A stretch of DNA of 64,000 nucleotides, taken from G963669295 sp963669295 (lineage in GTDB: Bacteria > Bacteroidota > Bacteroidia > Flavobacteriales_D > CALLUQ01). The DNA lies in the NCBI GenBank assembly GCA_963669295.1, contig OY769938.1, positions 3,038,001 to 3,102,000 on the forward strand, in the 5' to 3' direction. Under the pieces are notes generated by a model. It saw only the letters and a program-made list of their open reading frames with translations, did no database searches and was not told the DNA's origin. Position numbers and translations under genes: made by a program. The first letter of the stretch is position 1; each line of letters opens with the position of its first letter. Shown here in pieces: positions 52,590-61,551 of this stretch.

Positions 52590-53702
52590 TTAAGCCATCA
52601 CTGGCTTTACTTCATCGTATTTTCCCAATGTTCGAAGCATTTTGCTGTGGTTAAGCAAGGCTTTTACAAAATTGGGTTGCGAGTTGTAGGGCAGCCCGAA
52701 TTCTTGTGCCGTTTCTTTTACAATATTAGAGATGCTTTTGTAATGAATATGGCAAATGTTGGGGAATAGGTGATGTTCAATTTGATAGTTTAACCCACCA
52801 ATATACCAGGAGAATATTTTACTGGATGGCGAGAAATTGGTAGTGGTTAACAATTGATGAATGGCCCAATTGTTTTCGAGGTTGCCTTTTTGATCGGGTA
52901 AAGGATATTCCGAAGTAGGCATTACATGAGCCGATTGAAATATGCAAGCCAATACAAAGCCAGCAACAAAATGCATGGTAATGAAACAAATAACAGTGAG
53001 CCACCATGGTGTAGGCAGTAAGATAATGGGCAGTGCTATAGTATAAGCGTAATAAAAAACCTTGGTCAATAACAATTCAGCAATGAGTGCTCCAAAAGTA
53101 TTTTTATTCTTACCATTGATCAATCCCATTTTCCGGTATCGAAACAATTGGCGAAAATCTTTGCTGAAAGCCCAACTTAATGTCATTACTCCATAAAAGA
53201 ACCAGGCATATAAATGTTGCACTCGATGCAGTTTGTACCTTCTTTGGTGTGGTGAAAATCGCATGATGATGCCCGGAGCAATGTCTTCATCCATGCCTTC
53301 TACGTTCGTGAAGGAATGATGCAATACGTTGTGTTGAATTTTCCAGTTGGTAGCACTTCCCCCAATAATATTGGCCAGGTAGCCCAACAAACGATTTACA
53401 CCAGCTTTTCTAGAGTACGCGCTGTGGTTGGCATCGTGCATTACCGATAAGCCAATGCCTGCCATGCCGAGCCCCATTAACACCCACATCACAAAAATAA
53501 CTCCAGTATGAGTAACCACCCCAGTCATCATTAAAGTGTACGGGATGAAGTACAACAATAGCATTACAACGGTTTTCAATACCATTCGAACATCGCCATA
53601 CCTGGAGATGTTGTTGGACTTGAAGTGTTCAGAAACCCTATTTCGCAAGGTAACGATGAAATCGGAATCCCTGTTTTTAGGAAACTTTATATCCTTTAGC
53701 AT
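52590..53702 (-). CDS. Membrane fatty-acid desaturase (acyl-lipid/delta-6-like)
   Basis: A 370-residue di-iron membrane desaturase. The three histidine boxes are HDANH (89-93), HNVLHH (124-129) and QIEHHLFP (about 304-311); the Gln in place of the first His of the third box is characteristic of the front-end desaturase-like group. At least four membrane helices are visible. It introduces a double bond in membrane lipids, probably in cold adaptation. A -7 box lies 49 nt upstream of the start. Confidence 0.92.
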   Translation of the reverse strand: MLKDIKFPKNRDSDFIVTLRNRVSEHFKSNNISRYGDVRMVLKTVVMLLLYFIPYTLMMTGVVTHTGVIFVMWVLMGLGMAGIGLSVMHDANHSAYSRKAGVNRLLGYLANIIGGSATNWKIQHNVLHHSFTNVEGMDEDIAPGIIMRFSPHQRRYKLHRVQHLYAWFFYGVMTLSWAFSKDFRQLFRYRKMGLINGKNKNTFGALIAELLLTKVFYYAYTIALPIILLPTPWWLTVICFITMHFVAGFVLACIFQSAHVMPTSEYPLPDQKGNLENNWAIHQLLTTTNFSPSSKIFSWYIGGLNYQIEHHLFPNICHIHYKSISNIVKETAQEFGLPYNSQPNFVKALLNHSKMLRTLGKYDEVKPVMA

Positions 53703-53750
53703 TGTTGGTGGTGTTACGTCTGTTATTCTTACTTCACAACATTTGCGCTA

Positions 53751-53758
53751 CAAAATTA
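53751..53758 (-). promoter_or_regulatory. -7 promoter box of the desaturase
   Basis: TAATTTTG on the minus strand, 48 nt from the start codon. Another TAATTTTG at 53858-53865 would give a leader of about 155 nt. No clear -33 for either. Confidence 0.4.
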
Positions 53759-53957
53759 CCATTTTTCCTCGTTTGCCGCTCATGTTTTAGACGAGCGCAT
53801 CAATTAGTACGTATCAATAGCAACTGAGGTAAAGGCAGTTTTAGTATTGCCAATAGGCAAAATTACAATAGAAACCGCTTATAAAAGCGTTTTGTTGGTA
53901 TAGTTTTACACAAAATGAATGGGATAAAGCACCGAAAAGCACTTTCCTTTTACAAAT

Positions 53958-54347
53958 TTAGTTTCGGTAAACCAACCAATCCTTCACCTTCATGAGGAAA
54001 TAGGAGGCAACGAAAAAGAAAATCACAATGGCGTTTAACCAAAAAACAAACTTGAAAAACCAGGGAATACTACCACCTTCACTTTTCCTGGCACTTACAG
54101 CAGGGGTGATGGTAGTAATAGCGGCATTAACTGGCTTAAATCCATTTTGGCCACCATGTTGCTGGCCATTGTTGGTTTTCATAGCATTCTGTTGCCCATT
54201 GTTTACTGTTGCTACCTCCTCTCCATTAGCCATAGAAGCAAAAGGAATTGCCAACAAAAACAAGACGAAAATGAGGGGTAATTTTAGGTGATTAGCATTA
54301 AAAAATCTTACTGGACTGCATGCAATACATCCGTTCATGGAGCTCAT
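53958..54347 (-). CDS. Small membrane protein, unknown
   Basis: A 129-residue protein with an N-terminal hydrophobic export signal (PLIFVLFLLAIPFASMA), a Gln/Asn/Gly-rich linker (NNGQQ repeated) and a C-terminal membrane helix (WFFKFVFWLNAIVIFFFVASYFL, written in two parts: residues about 94-105 and 106-117). The short end is basic. No family recognised. ATG 54347 is used; ATG 54338 is possible. Confidence 0.65.
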   Translation of the reverse strand: MSSMNGCIACSPVRFFNANHLKLPLIFVLFLLAIPFASMANGEEVATVNNGQQNAMKTNNGQQHGGQNGFKPVNAAITTITPAVSARKSEGGSIPWFFKFVFWLNAIVIFFFVASYFLMKVKDWLVYRN

Positions 54348-55031
54348 AGTTTATGGGTTGAGTTTTTCTGGTAATACACACAACGCCTTTATTTTAAGAT
54401 TGGTATGTGCAATGATGAGAAATTTTACGCGCAATTATTGGAAGGCTAATTTTGTGTTTTAGAGAGGTTGATGAGTTTTTTTTGATAAATAATTAAGGAT
54501 TTGAGTGTAAGGATCGAGAGTAAAAGTAGGTTGAATTATTTGAATGCTAAAAAATAGCGTGAAAAATAATTATGATGTTGCCAACAATAAATTGCAAAAC
54601 AGCAACAATAAGTGCCAAAATGTGGTGTAACTTTTGTTAAAATAGAGGTTCATTTTAGGAAAACAGAACTTTGGATGAGTAAACCATGGCCCTGTTAACG
54701 TATACCAGAGCTGGCACAAGCATATCTAAAGCTGCTGAACACTCTCGTGAAACACATTACCACTACTTAGTAAGCCATGGATATCATATTGTTGCTCAAT
54801 CATCAAACGTTCTACCTTTAGCGCCAACCTTCTTTCTTCAAGGATCAATCATGCTTACTCAGTTGCTCAACTTTTGTGTTCAGTGGTTAGCGTTTCCTCT
54901 TCAAGTATTAACCGCTGCTCTCCTGTACTTGAATGCCAGACTCCTATTTATAACGTGTATTCTTCTGGTGGAGGTATAGTAAGCTCTAAATGATGAATAA
55001 CGGAAGCTCCATTCGCAGGGGAGACCTCTGT
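54348..55031. other. 684-bp region without a convincing gene
   Basis: Between two minus-strand genes. On the plus strand there is an open frame of 97 codons at 54686-54979 (start MALLTYTRAG) whose last half is hydrophobic, but its composition is unlike the neighbouring genes. On the minus strand, a frame in about 54715-54835 reads LEERRLALKVERLMIEQQ, coiled-coil-like, but stops flank it on both sides. A decayed gene or a regulatory RNA are possible; neither is supported well. Confidence 0.35.
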
Positions 55032-55901
55032 TTAAATGATTCTGAAGTTGCGGTATTCACCAATATGCCACCCGGTATGTTTAGCGATGAACTGCAACAT
55101 TTTTACCTTAAAAGAGAGCTTTCTTTGTGTAGGATCGAAGGAAAAAGACCAATTTACGGCATTGATTCGTTCTTGCATTACTTTAGGGTGTGTACCGTTA
55201 AACTTTGTGACCGAATCGATGGTGCCATAGTCAAACTCATCCAGTTGTTCGACATTTTTTTCTACCCATCCATCGCTATGCCACAGCTTGTTAAAACTCA
55301 ATTGTTTGGCTTGCTGGTATTTAGGGTGCTTCACCCAGCCATAGTGGTGTACGTAGGCATTTACAGGCTTTACCTTTAGCGGGCGGCCATCTTTTTGAAA
55401 GCCCTGGGCATCTCGAAAAGAATAAATGGAAGGATCGTTTTTTATAATCCTTACTTCCCTGCGGTACCACCTTCTCGAATCGCCAATGTAGTCGTACGAG
55501 CCATAGAAATGACGATAGTTGAATACCAGGCCTTCTACACGTTCATCATTGCACCATTGTTGCATGGTGTTTTTTATGGCTTCGAGGTAATCTTCGTGCA
55601 TTACCTCATCGCCCTGAATGTAAAAGGCCCAATCGGCTTCTGGATCAATGGCCTTAAGTGCCTTGTTGGTTTCTTCGGCCAACACTCTTCCACCTTCGCG
55701 CAAAGAGTCGTCCCAAACGGTTTCAACGATTTTTATTTTGTCCGATTCAATCGATTGGATCAATGCTAAAGTGCCATCTTCCGATTGGCCCACAGCTACT
55801 ACCACTTCATCGCAAACAGGCAGTATCGATTGAATGGCCTCTACAATTGGGTAATCGTATTGAATGGCATTTCGAACAAATGTAAAACCACTGACTTTCA
55901 T
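55032..55901 (-). CDS. Glycosyltransferase family 2
   Basis: A 289-residue enzyme of the GT-A fold, similar in pattern to lipopolysaccharide-core family members (WaaE/KdtX-like): N-terminal VSGFTFVRNAIQYDYP, DEVVVAVGQSEDGTLAL, and the metal motif region WAFYIQGDEVMHEDY. A later DAQGFQKDGR and HHYGWVKHP follow. It probably adds a sugar to a surface glycan; acceptor unknown. It is separated from purB by 0 nt (purB stop region at 55902), so they may be cotranscribed. Confidence 0.88.
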   Translation of the reverse strand: MKVSGFTFVRNAIQYDYPIVEAIQSILPVCDEVVVAVGQSEDGTLALIQSIESDKIKIVETVWDDSLREGGRVLAEETNKALKAIDPEADWAFYIQGDEVMHEDYLEAIKNTMQQWCNDERVEGLVFNYRHFYGSYDYIGDSRRWYRREVRIIKNDPSIYSFRDAQGFQKDGRPLKVKPVNAYVHHYGWVKHPKYQQAKQLSFNKLWHSDGWVEKNVEQLDEFDYGTIDSVTKFNGTHPKVMQERINAVNWSFSFDPTQRKLSFKVKMLQFIAKHTGWHIGEYRNFRII

Positions 55902-57254
55902 CTAAAACAAGTCTACTCCAGTATAGTTATCTGGAGTGATTTTTTTCAGCTTCGCTTTTGTGGCTTCCGAGGTATCGAGTGTTTCTATAAAATTGGCAAT
56001 AGATGCCTGGTTAATCACATCATTGGTACGCGTAAGGGCCTTTAATGCTTCATAAGGGTTGGGGTAACCTTCGCTACGCAATACGGTTTGTATGGCTTCG
56101 GCCACTACAGCCCAATTGTCTTCCAGGTCTTGCTGTAAGGCTTTTTCGTTTAGCAATAGCTTGTTCAGCCCTTTCAACAACGAACGCAAAGCAATGGCAG
56201 TATGCGCAATGGGTACGCCAATGTTACGCAACACAGTGGAATCAGTTAAATCGCGTTGCAATCGAGAAATAGGAAGCTTTGCTGCCAGGTGCTCGAAAAT
56301 AGCATTGGCAACGCCCAGGTTTCCTTCCGAATTTTCAAAATCAATAGGATTTACTTTATGAGGCATCGCTGATGAACCAATCTCTCCCTCTTTAATTTTT
56401 TGTTTGAAGTACTCCATAGAGATATACGTCCAAAAATCGCGATTGAGGTCGATGTAAATATTGTTGATGCGCTTGATATTATCAAACAAAGCGGCAATGT
56501 TATCGTAGTGTTCAATTTGAGTGGTTACCTGCGAACGATGCAGTCCAAGAATGTTGTTCACATAGTTATTGCCAAATGTTACCCAGTCAATATCGGGAAA
56601 AGCAATGTTATGAGCATTAAAGTTACCGGTAGCTCCTCCAAACTTAGATGAATAAGGAATGGATTTTAGCTGTGTAAGTTGTGTTTTCAATCGTTCTACA
56701 AAAACATACACTTCCTTTCCAAGCCTGGTGGGTGAGGCCGGTTGCCCATGCGTACGGGCCAACATCGATACGTGTTTCCAGTCTTTGGCAAATTGCTCAA
56801 GCAAGCCAATCGCTTCTTCCATTAAAGGAATCAACACCTCCTCCATAGCATCTTTTAGCGAATAGGGTACTGCAGTATTGTTGATGTCTTGAGAAGTAAG
56901 CCCAAAATGGATGAATTCTTTATAGGCACTGATGTTGAGCGCATCAAACTTCTCTTTAATGAAGTACTCTACCGCTTTCACATCGTGGTTGGTTACTTTT
57001 TCAATGTCTTTGATGGCTTGTGCATCTTCTAACGAGAACTGCTGGTACATTTCGCGAAGAGCACCATAAAGCGTTTTGTCGAAATCGGCCAATTGTGGCA
57101 ACGGAATTTCACATAGTGCAATAAAGTATTCTACTTCTACCAGCACTCTGTACTTAATCAATGCTGCTTCCGAAAAATAATCGGCCAGGTTATCGGTGGC
57201 TCTTCTATATCGACCATCAACGGGCGAAATTGCTGTAAGTGGGCTTAAATCCAT
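55902..57254 (-). CDS. purB: Adenylosuccinate lyase
   Basis: Catalyses two steps in purine synthesis, releasing fumarate from SAICAR and adenylosuccinate. The 450-residue protein shows LTAISPVDGRY, HFGLTSQDINNTA, ARTHGQPASPTRLGKE and the fumarase-superfamily signature GSSAMPHKVNP. Length is typical for the long PurB subtype. A TAATTTTG promoter box lies upstream. Confidence 0.96.
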   Translation of the reverse strand: MDLSPLTAISPVDGRYRRATDNLADYFSEAALIKYRVLVEVEYFIALCEIPLPQLADFDKTLYGALREMYQQFSLEDAQAIKDIEKVTNHDVKAVEYFIKEKFDALNISAYKEFIHFGLTSQDINNTAVPYSLKDAMEEVLIPLMEEAIGLLEQFAKDWKHVSMLARTHGQPASPTRLGKEVYVFVERLKTQLTQLKSIPYSSKFGGATGNFNAHNIAFPDIDWVTFGNNYVNNILGLHRSQVTTQIEHYDNIAALFDNIKRINNIYIDLNRDFWTYISMEYFKQKIKEGEIGSSAMPHKVNPIDFENSEGNLGVANAIFEHLAAKLPISRLQRDLTDSTVLRNIGVPIAHTAIALRSLLKGLNKLLLNEKALQQDLEDNWAVVAEAIQTVLRSEGYPNPYEALKALTRTNDVINQASIANFIETLDTSEATKAKLKKITPDNYTGVDLF

Positions 57255-57273
57255 GGTTGTCTAAATTATGAGG

Positions 57274-57281
57274 CAAAATTA
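57274..57281 (-). promoter_or_regulatory. -7 promoter box of purB
   Basis: TAATTTTG on the minus strand, 19 nt before the ATG. No convincing -33. Confidence 0.5.
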
Positions 57282-57347
57282 GCAAAATGTCAATACTATG
57301 TTTCATTGTTTTTGTAACTTCATCACCAATTCAACAATTAATGGAGT

Positions 57348-58205
57348 ATGTCTTTCGGAAAAGACTTCGGATTAGGGTTCAGTACCTACTTTAAAGCAGT
57401 AGAATTCATTTTTAAAAATGGCCTTTGGTACTACTTTGTTTTTCCGGTGTTGCTGGTGTTAATGCTTACCTATGGAGGGTATGAACTATGGCAGGCTAGC
57501 ATGGACTGGATACAGGGAGTGGTAGAAGAATGGCTGGGTGTAGCTTCAACCGAAGGAGGGGAAGAGTTATCGACCTGGGGGGCTATTTGGGAAGGCATTA
57601 AGGGTTTTTTTAGCACTGCTGCTAAAAGCCTGATCAGCATCATCTTGAGTGTGTTGTTTGCACTTATCTACTACGTTTCCATCAAATACATTGTATTGAT
57701 TCTTTTATCTCCTGTATTGGCTTTCCTCTCGGAAAAAACGGAGAAAATTTTAACCGGGAACGACTATCCATTTAATTTCGAATACTTTGCAAAAGATGTG
57801 ATGCGTGGAGTGCTGGTGGCATTGCGCAACATGACTTTCGAGTTCATGTACATCTTCCTTTGCTTCATACTTACTTGGTTCGTGCCTATTTTGGGGTTCA
57901 TTACCCCTATATTCTTATTTGTAATCGCTTCTTACTTTTATGGGTTTGCCTTTATGGATTATGCAGTAGAGCGTAGGCGACTAAGCATTGGAGAAGGGGC
58001 AAGGTTAATAAGAAAACACAAAGGCATTGCTATTGCTAATGGTAGTCTTTATACCATCGTATTCTGGATTCCAGTATTTGGCTTAATCTTTGCTCCAATC
58101 GTTGGAGTAGTAGGAGCAACCATCGCGCTTCACGAACGCATTGACCTTGGAACAAATACCTATGCAAAGAAGGAAGAACCGGTTCCTCCTAAACTTAAGG
58201 CCTAG
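57348..58205 (+). CDS. EI24/CysZ-like membrane protein (copy 1)
   Basis: A 285-residue membrane protein of the EI24 domain family, related to the sulphate transporter CysZ. The core motif is VLILLSPVLAFLSEKTEKILTGNDYPFN, of which residues up to the Glu-Lys pair and the FMDYAVERRRLSI loop are the most conserved. About four to six membrane helices. Substrate unknown; no cys genes lie nearby. The next gene is its paralogue, 5 nt downstream. ATG 57348 is chosen; an ATG at 57341 is out of frame. Confidence 0.87.
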   Translation: MSFGKDFGLGFSTYFKAVEFIFKNGLWYYFVFPVLLVLMLTYGGYELWQASMDWIQGVVEEWLGVASTEGGEELSTWGAIWEGIKGFFSTAAKSLISIILSVLFALIYYVSIKYIVLILLSPVLAFLSEKTEKILTGNDYPFNFEYFAKDVMRGVLVALRNMTFEFMYIFLCFILTWFVPILGFITPIFLFVIASYFYGFAFMDYAVERRRLSIGEGARLIRKHKGIAIANGSLYTIVFWIPVFGLIFAPIVGVVGATIALHERIDLGTNTYAKKEEPVPPKLKA

Positions 58206-58210
58206 ACCGC

Positions 58211-58975
58211 ATGAAGTTTTTCAAGAACTTTTACATTGGCATTGCCAGTTATTTCAAAACACCTCAATTCATTTTTAAGTATGGATTGTGGTTTTACTTT
58301 TTGTTTCCACTCATCTTATTGCTGGCAATTGTTTTTGGAGGCGATTTCCTGGAAGAAGAATTGAAAAAAGTGAATTTTTCGATGTTGGAGGAAGAAAACA
58401 TTGATTACTACAAGGTGTTGTTCATTGGCATTAAAGCCATTTTAGTGTTTGTGGCAGTAAAGCTCTACAAGTACATTGTACTTATTCTTTTGTCTCCGGT
58501 ATTGAGCGTATTGTCGTCCGTTACCGAAAAAAAATTAACCGGCAATCGCTATAAATTTAGCTTCAAGCAATTTTGGCGCGATATAGAAAGAGGCATAAAG
58601 ATTGCATTGCGTAATATGTTGATCGAAATTGTGTTGATCGTTATATGGTTTGTTTTGGCCATGTTCATTGAAGTACTCAACCCATATACTACCTATTTTG
58701 TATTGGTAGTAGGGTTCTTCTTTTACGGATTTTCGTTGGTGGATTACACCAATGAACGCAGGCGGTTAAGCATTGAAGAAAGCGTTCGATTTGTGCGTAA
58801 ACATCGTGGATTGGTGATTGCCACTGGTAGCATTTTTTCATTGCTGTTCTTAATTCCATATGCTGGAGCAGTACTGGCTCCAATTCTTGGAATTGTAGCT
58901 GCCACCATAGGGATGCACGAAGTGGTTGATTTGAGTCAAAACGAACATGCCGTAAAAACGGAAAAAACAACATAA
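58211..58975 (+). CDS. EI24/CysZ-like membrane protein (copy 2)
   Basis: A 254-residue paralogue of the upstream gene with the same core (VLILLSPVLSVLSSVTEKKL and SLVDYTNERRRLSIEES) and a shorter first periplasmic loop. The two share start phrases (FKNFYIGIASYFKTPQFIFK against FGLGFSTYFKAVEFIFK), pointing to a tandem duplication; they may form a hetero-oligomer. The divergence level suggests an old event. Confidence 0.87.
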   Translation: MKFFKNFYIGIASYFKTPQFIFKYGLWFYFLFPLILLLAIVFGGDFLEEELKKVNFSMLEEENIDYYKVLFIGIKAILVFVAVKLYKYIVLILLSPVLSVLSSVTEKKLTGNRYKFSFKQFWRDIERGIKIALRNMLIEIVLIVIWFVLAMFIEVLNPYTTYFVLVVGFFFYGFSLVDYTNERRRLSIEESVRFVRKHRGLVIATGSIFSLLFLIPYAGAVLAPILGIVAATIGMHEVVDLSQNEHAVKTEKTT

Positions 58976-59008
58976 AATTCATCTGATTTTTCAGTTATTG
59001 CTAACTTG

Positions 59009-59037
59009 TTGAATTGAGCGATAATTGACTATATTTG
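59009..59037 (+). promoter_or_regulatory. Promoter of the TPR-PD40 gene
   Basis: TTG at 59009-59011, 18 nt, then TATATTTG (59030-59037), a perfect -7 box. It places the start codon at 59067 rather than upstream. Confidence 0.65.
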
Positions 59038-59066
59038 TTAATAAACCTTACTTGGAAATACCTAAT

Positions 59067-60722
59067 ATGAAACAGATTACACGGTTCACCTATTTGCTTG
59101 TAGCCAGCTTCATGTTGTTTTCATACAGCAGTGCTATTGCAATTCATGTATCGGAACCTGATAGTTCTCAGAATCTGGTAGATAAAGCGAAGATTCAGTT
59201 GAAGATGCAGACAGCCAAGCATAAGTTTTATGAGCAAGATATTCGCGGGGCACTTAATTTGTATCGGGAAATTATTGCTGATTTTCCCGAGCATGCACCA
59301 GCGTTATATCGTATTGGCGAATGCCACACTTCACTTAAGAATTTTGATTTAGCATTGGAGTACCTCGATAAAGCTACAGCGATCCAGAAAGATGTAAACA
59401 AAGAATCTGACTTGCTTTATGGTAAGGTATATCATCGCTTAGGAAAATTAGATGAAGCCATTGAAGCATTTGAACGCTTTAAACAAACCATCAAAAGCGA
59501 GAAACAGCTGGAAGAATACAATGTAGTGGCTTATATCAATCAATGTAAGTACGCTAAGGAAATGATGGAAAAGCCCGTTGATGTTAAAATCAACAACATG
59601 GGGAGAAATGTCAATTCGCGTTATGGCGATTATGCACCATCATTCACCACCGATATGAAGCAAATGATTTTTACATCACGTCGCCCCGATACTAAGGGAG
59701 GTGGAACAGATGTGTTGGGAGATCATAAGTATTATGAAGATATTTATTACACCACCTGGGATGCCGAAAACAACGAATGGGCATTGGCAGAACCTATTCA
59801 GGGAAAAATCAATACCGAATTTCATGATGCCAGCTTGAGCATTTCTCCTGACGGTACATTTATATACATCTATTACAACATATATGGTGCTACTAAAAGT
59901 GGCGACATATACGTTTCTAAGTTAAGCAGCTCAGGCAAGTGGAGTAAACCTAAACCCATGGAGAAAACCATTAACTCCAGCTATTGGGAAAGTTCGGCTA
60001 GCGTTACCGCTGATGGGAATACGATGTATTTTGTTAGTGAACGCTCAGGAGGACAGGGCAGTGCCGATATCTATGAAGTGAAAAAGATTTCTAAGAGAGA
60101 ATGGGGAGAGCCTGTTAACCTGGGAGCAGTTGTAAATACTCCTGAAGATGAAAATACAGTATATGTACACCCCAGTGGTAAAGTATTGTTCTTTAGTTCT
60201 AAAGGGCACAACTCTATGGGAGGGTACGATGTATTCAAAAGTGAGAAAATTAACGGAAAGTGGTCAAAACCGGTTAACCTGGGATACCCCATCAATACCG
60301 TAGACGATGACCTGCACTTTGTAGTTTCTACCGATGCTAAAACGGGTTATTATTCTGCATTTAAATCAACAGGTTTAGGCGAAAGAGACATCTACACGGT
60401 AGACTTGAGTAACTATCCGGTATTGAGTCCTGACTTTATGAACAGAACAGAAGGCACCCTTTCGGGTACTGTAATGGATAAAGCTTCTGGAAAGTCGGTT
60501 GATTGTATGGTAGAAGTATATGATGTAGCTACTGGCAGTAAGGTAGGAGAGGCGAAGCTAGATGCCAATGGAAAATATAGCATTAACCTGCCTTTAAATA
60601 AGAAATATGAAATTAAAGCAAAACCCGAAGGATACAAACAAGCATCTGATACGGTAAACTTTAAAGCCGCTGAGCGAGGTGCCACCGAAGAGGTGCGACA
60701 CTTGGTGGTTGAAAAAGAATAA
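59067..60722 (+). CDS. TPR-PD40-carboxypeptidase-regulatory-like exported protein
   Basis: A 551-residue exported protein. After the signal peptide (cut near SSAIA) come TPR repeats (about 40-160; ALNLYREIIADFPEHAPALY, FDLALEYLDKA), then a PD40/WD40-like propeller (about 185-455) with repeated units such as YAPSFTTDMKQMIFTSRR, ASLSISPDGTFIYI and SASVTADGNTMYFVSER, then a beta-sandwich of the CNA-B/carboxypeptidase-regulatory type (about 460-551). The order is that of PorE-like proteins of type IX secretion, but the C-terminal OmpA domain is missing. ATG 59067 follows the promoter. Confidence 0.87.
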   Translation: MKQITRFTYLLVASFMLFSYSSAIAIHVSEPDSSQNLVDKAKIQLKMQTAKHKFYEQDIRGALNLYREIIADFPEHAPALYRIGECHTSLKNFDLALEYLDKATAIQKDVNKESDLLYGKVYHRLGKLDEAIEAFERFKQTIKSEKQLEEYNVVAYINQCKYAKEMMEKPVDVKINNMGRNVNSRYGDYAPSFTTDMKQMIFTSRRPDTKGGGTDVLGDHKYYEDIYYTTWDAENNEWALAEPIQGKINTEFHDASLSISPDGTFIYIYYNIYGATKSGDIYVSKLSSSGKWSKPKPMEKTINSSYWESSASVTADGNTMYFVSERSGGQGSADIYEVKKISKREWGEPVNLGAVVNTPEDENTVYVHPSGKVLFFSSKGHNSMGGYDVFKSEKINGKWSKPVNLGYPINTVDDDLHFVVSTDAKTGYYSAFKSTGLGERDIYTVDLSNYPVLSPDFMNRTEGTLSGTVMDKASGKSVDCMVEVYDVATGSKVGEAKLDANGKYSINLPLNKKYEIKAKPEGYKQASDTVNFKAAERGATEEVRHLVVEKE

Positions 60723-60738
60723 CGAAATCTACATAAAT

Positions 60739-60770
60739 AAAATCCCACTGTTATGCAGTGGGATTTTTTT
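60739..60770 (+). terminator. Intrinsic terminator after the TPR-PD40 gene
   Basis: The 12-bp stem AAAATCCCACTG / CAGTGGGATTTT with a 5-nt loop and T run. Confidence 0.9.
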
Positions 60771-60828
60771 GTAGATTTAGGTCAGATAACAGCTTAAAAA
60801 TCAAAATACTAATTCAACAATTGAGATC

Positions 60829-61497
60829 ATGAAAAAAATCATTTACTATGGTGCCATAGCATTCTTTTCTACCGCATTTGTTGCTTGTGGAGGCAGTGAA
60901 GAGGCCGACAATGAAGTAGTACGTGCAGGAGAAGAAGATGGCGACAACGATAAAGACAATGACAATCCATTTCAGGCATTGGCCGACCTGGCCGAAGACC
61001 TGGATAAAATGCAAAACGGAGATGGTGAAATGCGTCAGGCACTTCATTTCAAGCAACTCAACGCATTTCTTCCGGAAGAAATTGAAGGGTATTCGCTCGA
61101 AAAAGGCCCTAGCGGGCAATCGATGTCGCAAATGGGACTGTCTTTTTCAGCCAGTGAAGCTGAGTACAAAAACGCAGATGGCGACTGGATTAAAATTGCG
61201 TTGGTAGATTATACTGCAGCTTCTTCGCTTTATACCCTGGCTACAGCCATGTGGGGAAACATGAGCTTTGAAAACGAGAACGAAAAAGGTGGAGGAATAA
61301 AAATTGGTGATCATGGCAGAGGCTGGGAAGTATTTAAAAAGAACACAGGCGATGCTAATGTATCGTTAGGTGTTGGAGGAAGAATTCTGTTGAACATTGA
61401 AGCCAATAACCAGGAGAATACTGATTTTGTAGTAGGCATTGCCAAGTCGATGGACTTAGATGCCCTAGCCAGTGCTGAGTATGAAGCAGCTGAATAA
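60829..61497 (+). CDS. Lipoprotein of unknown function
   Basis: A 222-residue lipoprotein with signal MKKIIYYGAIAFFSTAFVAC (lipobox FVA-Cys20), an Asp/Glu/Asn-rich linker (EEDGDNDKDNDN) and a soluble domain (about 55-222) with a HFKQLNAFLPEEIEGYSLEK segment and a basic/Gly-rich middle. No family name known to me; similar Bacteroidota lipoproteins have this Phe-Leu-Pro pattern. Transcribed alone, between two terminators. Confidence 0.82.
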   Translation: MKKIIYYGAIAFFSTAFVACGGSEEADNEVVRAGEEDGDNDKDNDNPFQALADLAEDLDKMQNGDGEMRQALHFKQLNAFLPEEIEGYSLEKGPSGQSMSQMGLSFSASEAEYKNADGDWIKIALVDYTAASSLYTLATAMWGNMSFENENEKGGGIKIGDHGRGWEVFKKNTGDANVSLGVGGRILLNIEANNQENTDFVVGIAKSMDLDALASAEYEAAE

Positions 61498-61520
61498 GAA
61501 CAAGAAATGCATGGAAATGA

Positions 61521-61547
61521 AAAGGCTGCCAGTGGCAGCCTTTTTTT
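61521..61547. terminator. Terminator between lipoprotein and DUF6438 genes
   Basis: The 10-bp stem AAAGGCTGCC / GGCAGCCTTT with a 3-nt loop and a T7 run on the plus strand; it can serve both convergent genes. Confidence 0.88.
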
Positions 61548-61551
61548 GAAA

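Noticed and set aside
54686..54979. 97-codon plus-strand gene
   Set aside because: Composition differs from neighbours and no family is seen; left as a note in the gene-free region rather than called.
59025..59066. Longer start for the TPR-PD40 protein
   Set aside because: The TATATTTG promoter box lies inside that extension, and the signal peptide begins at the ATG at 59067.
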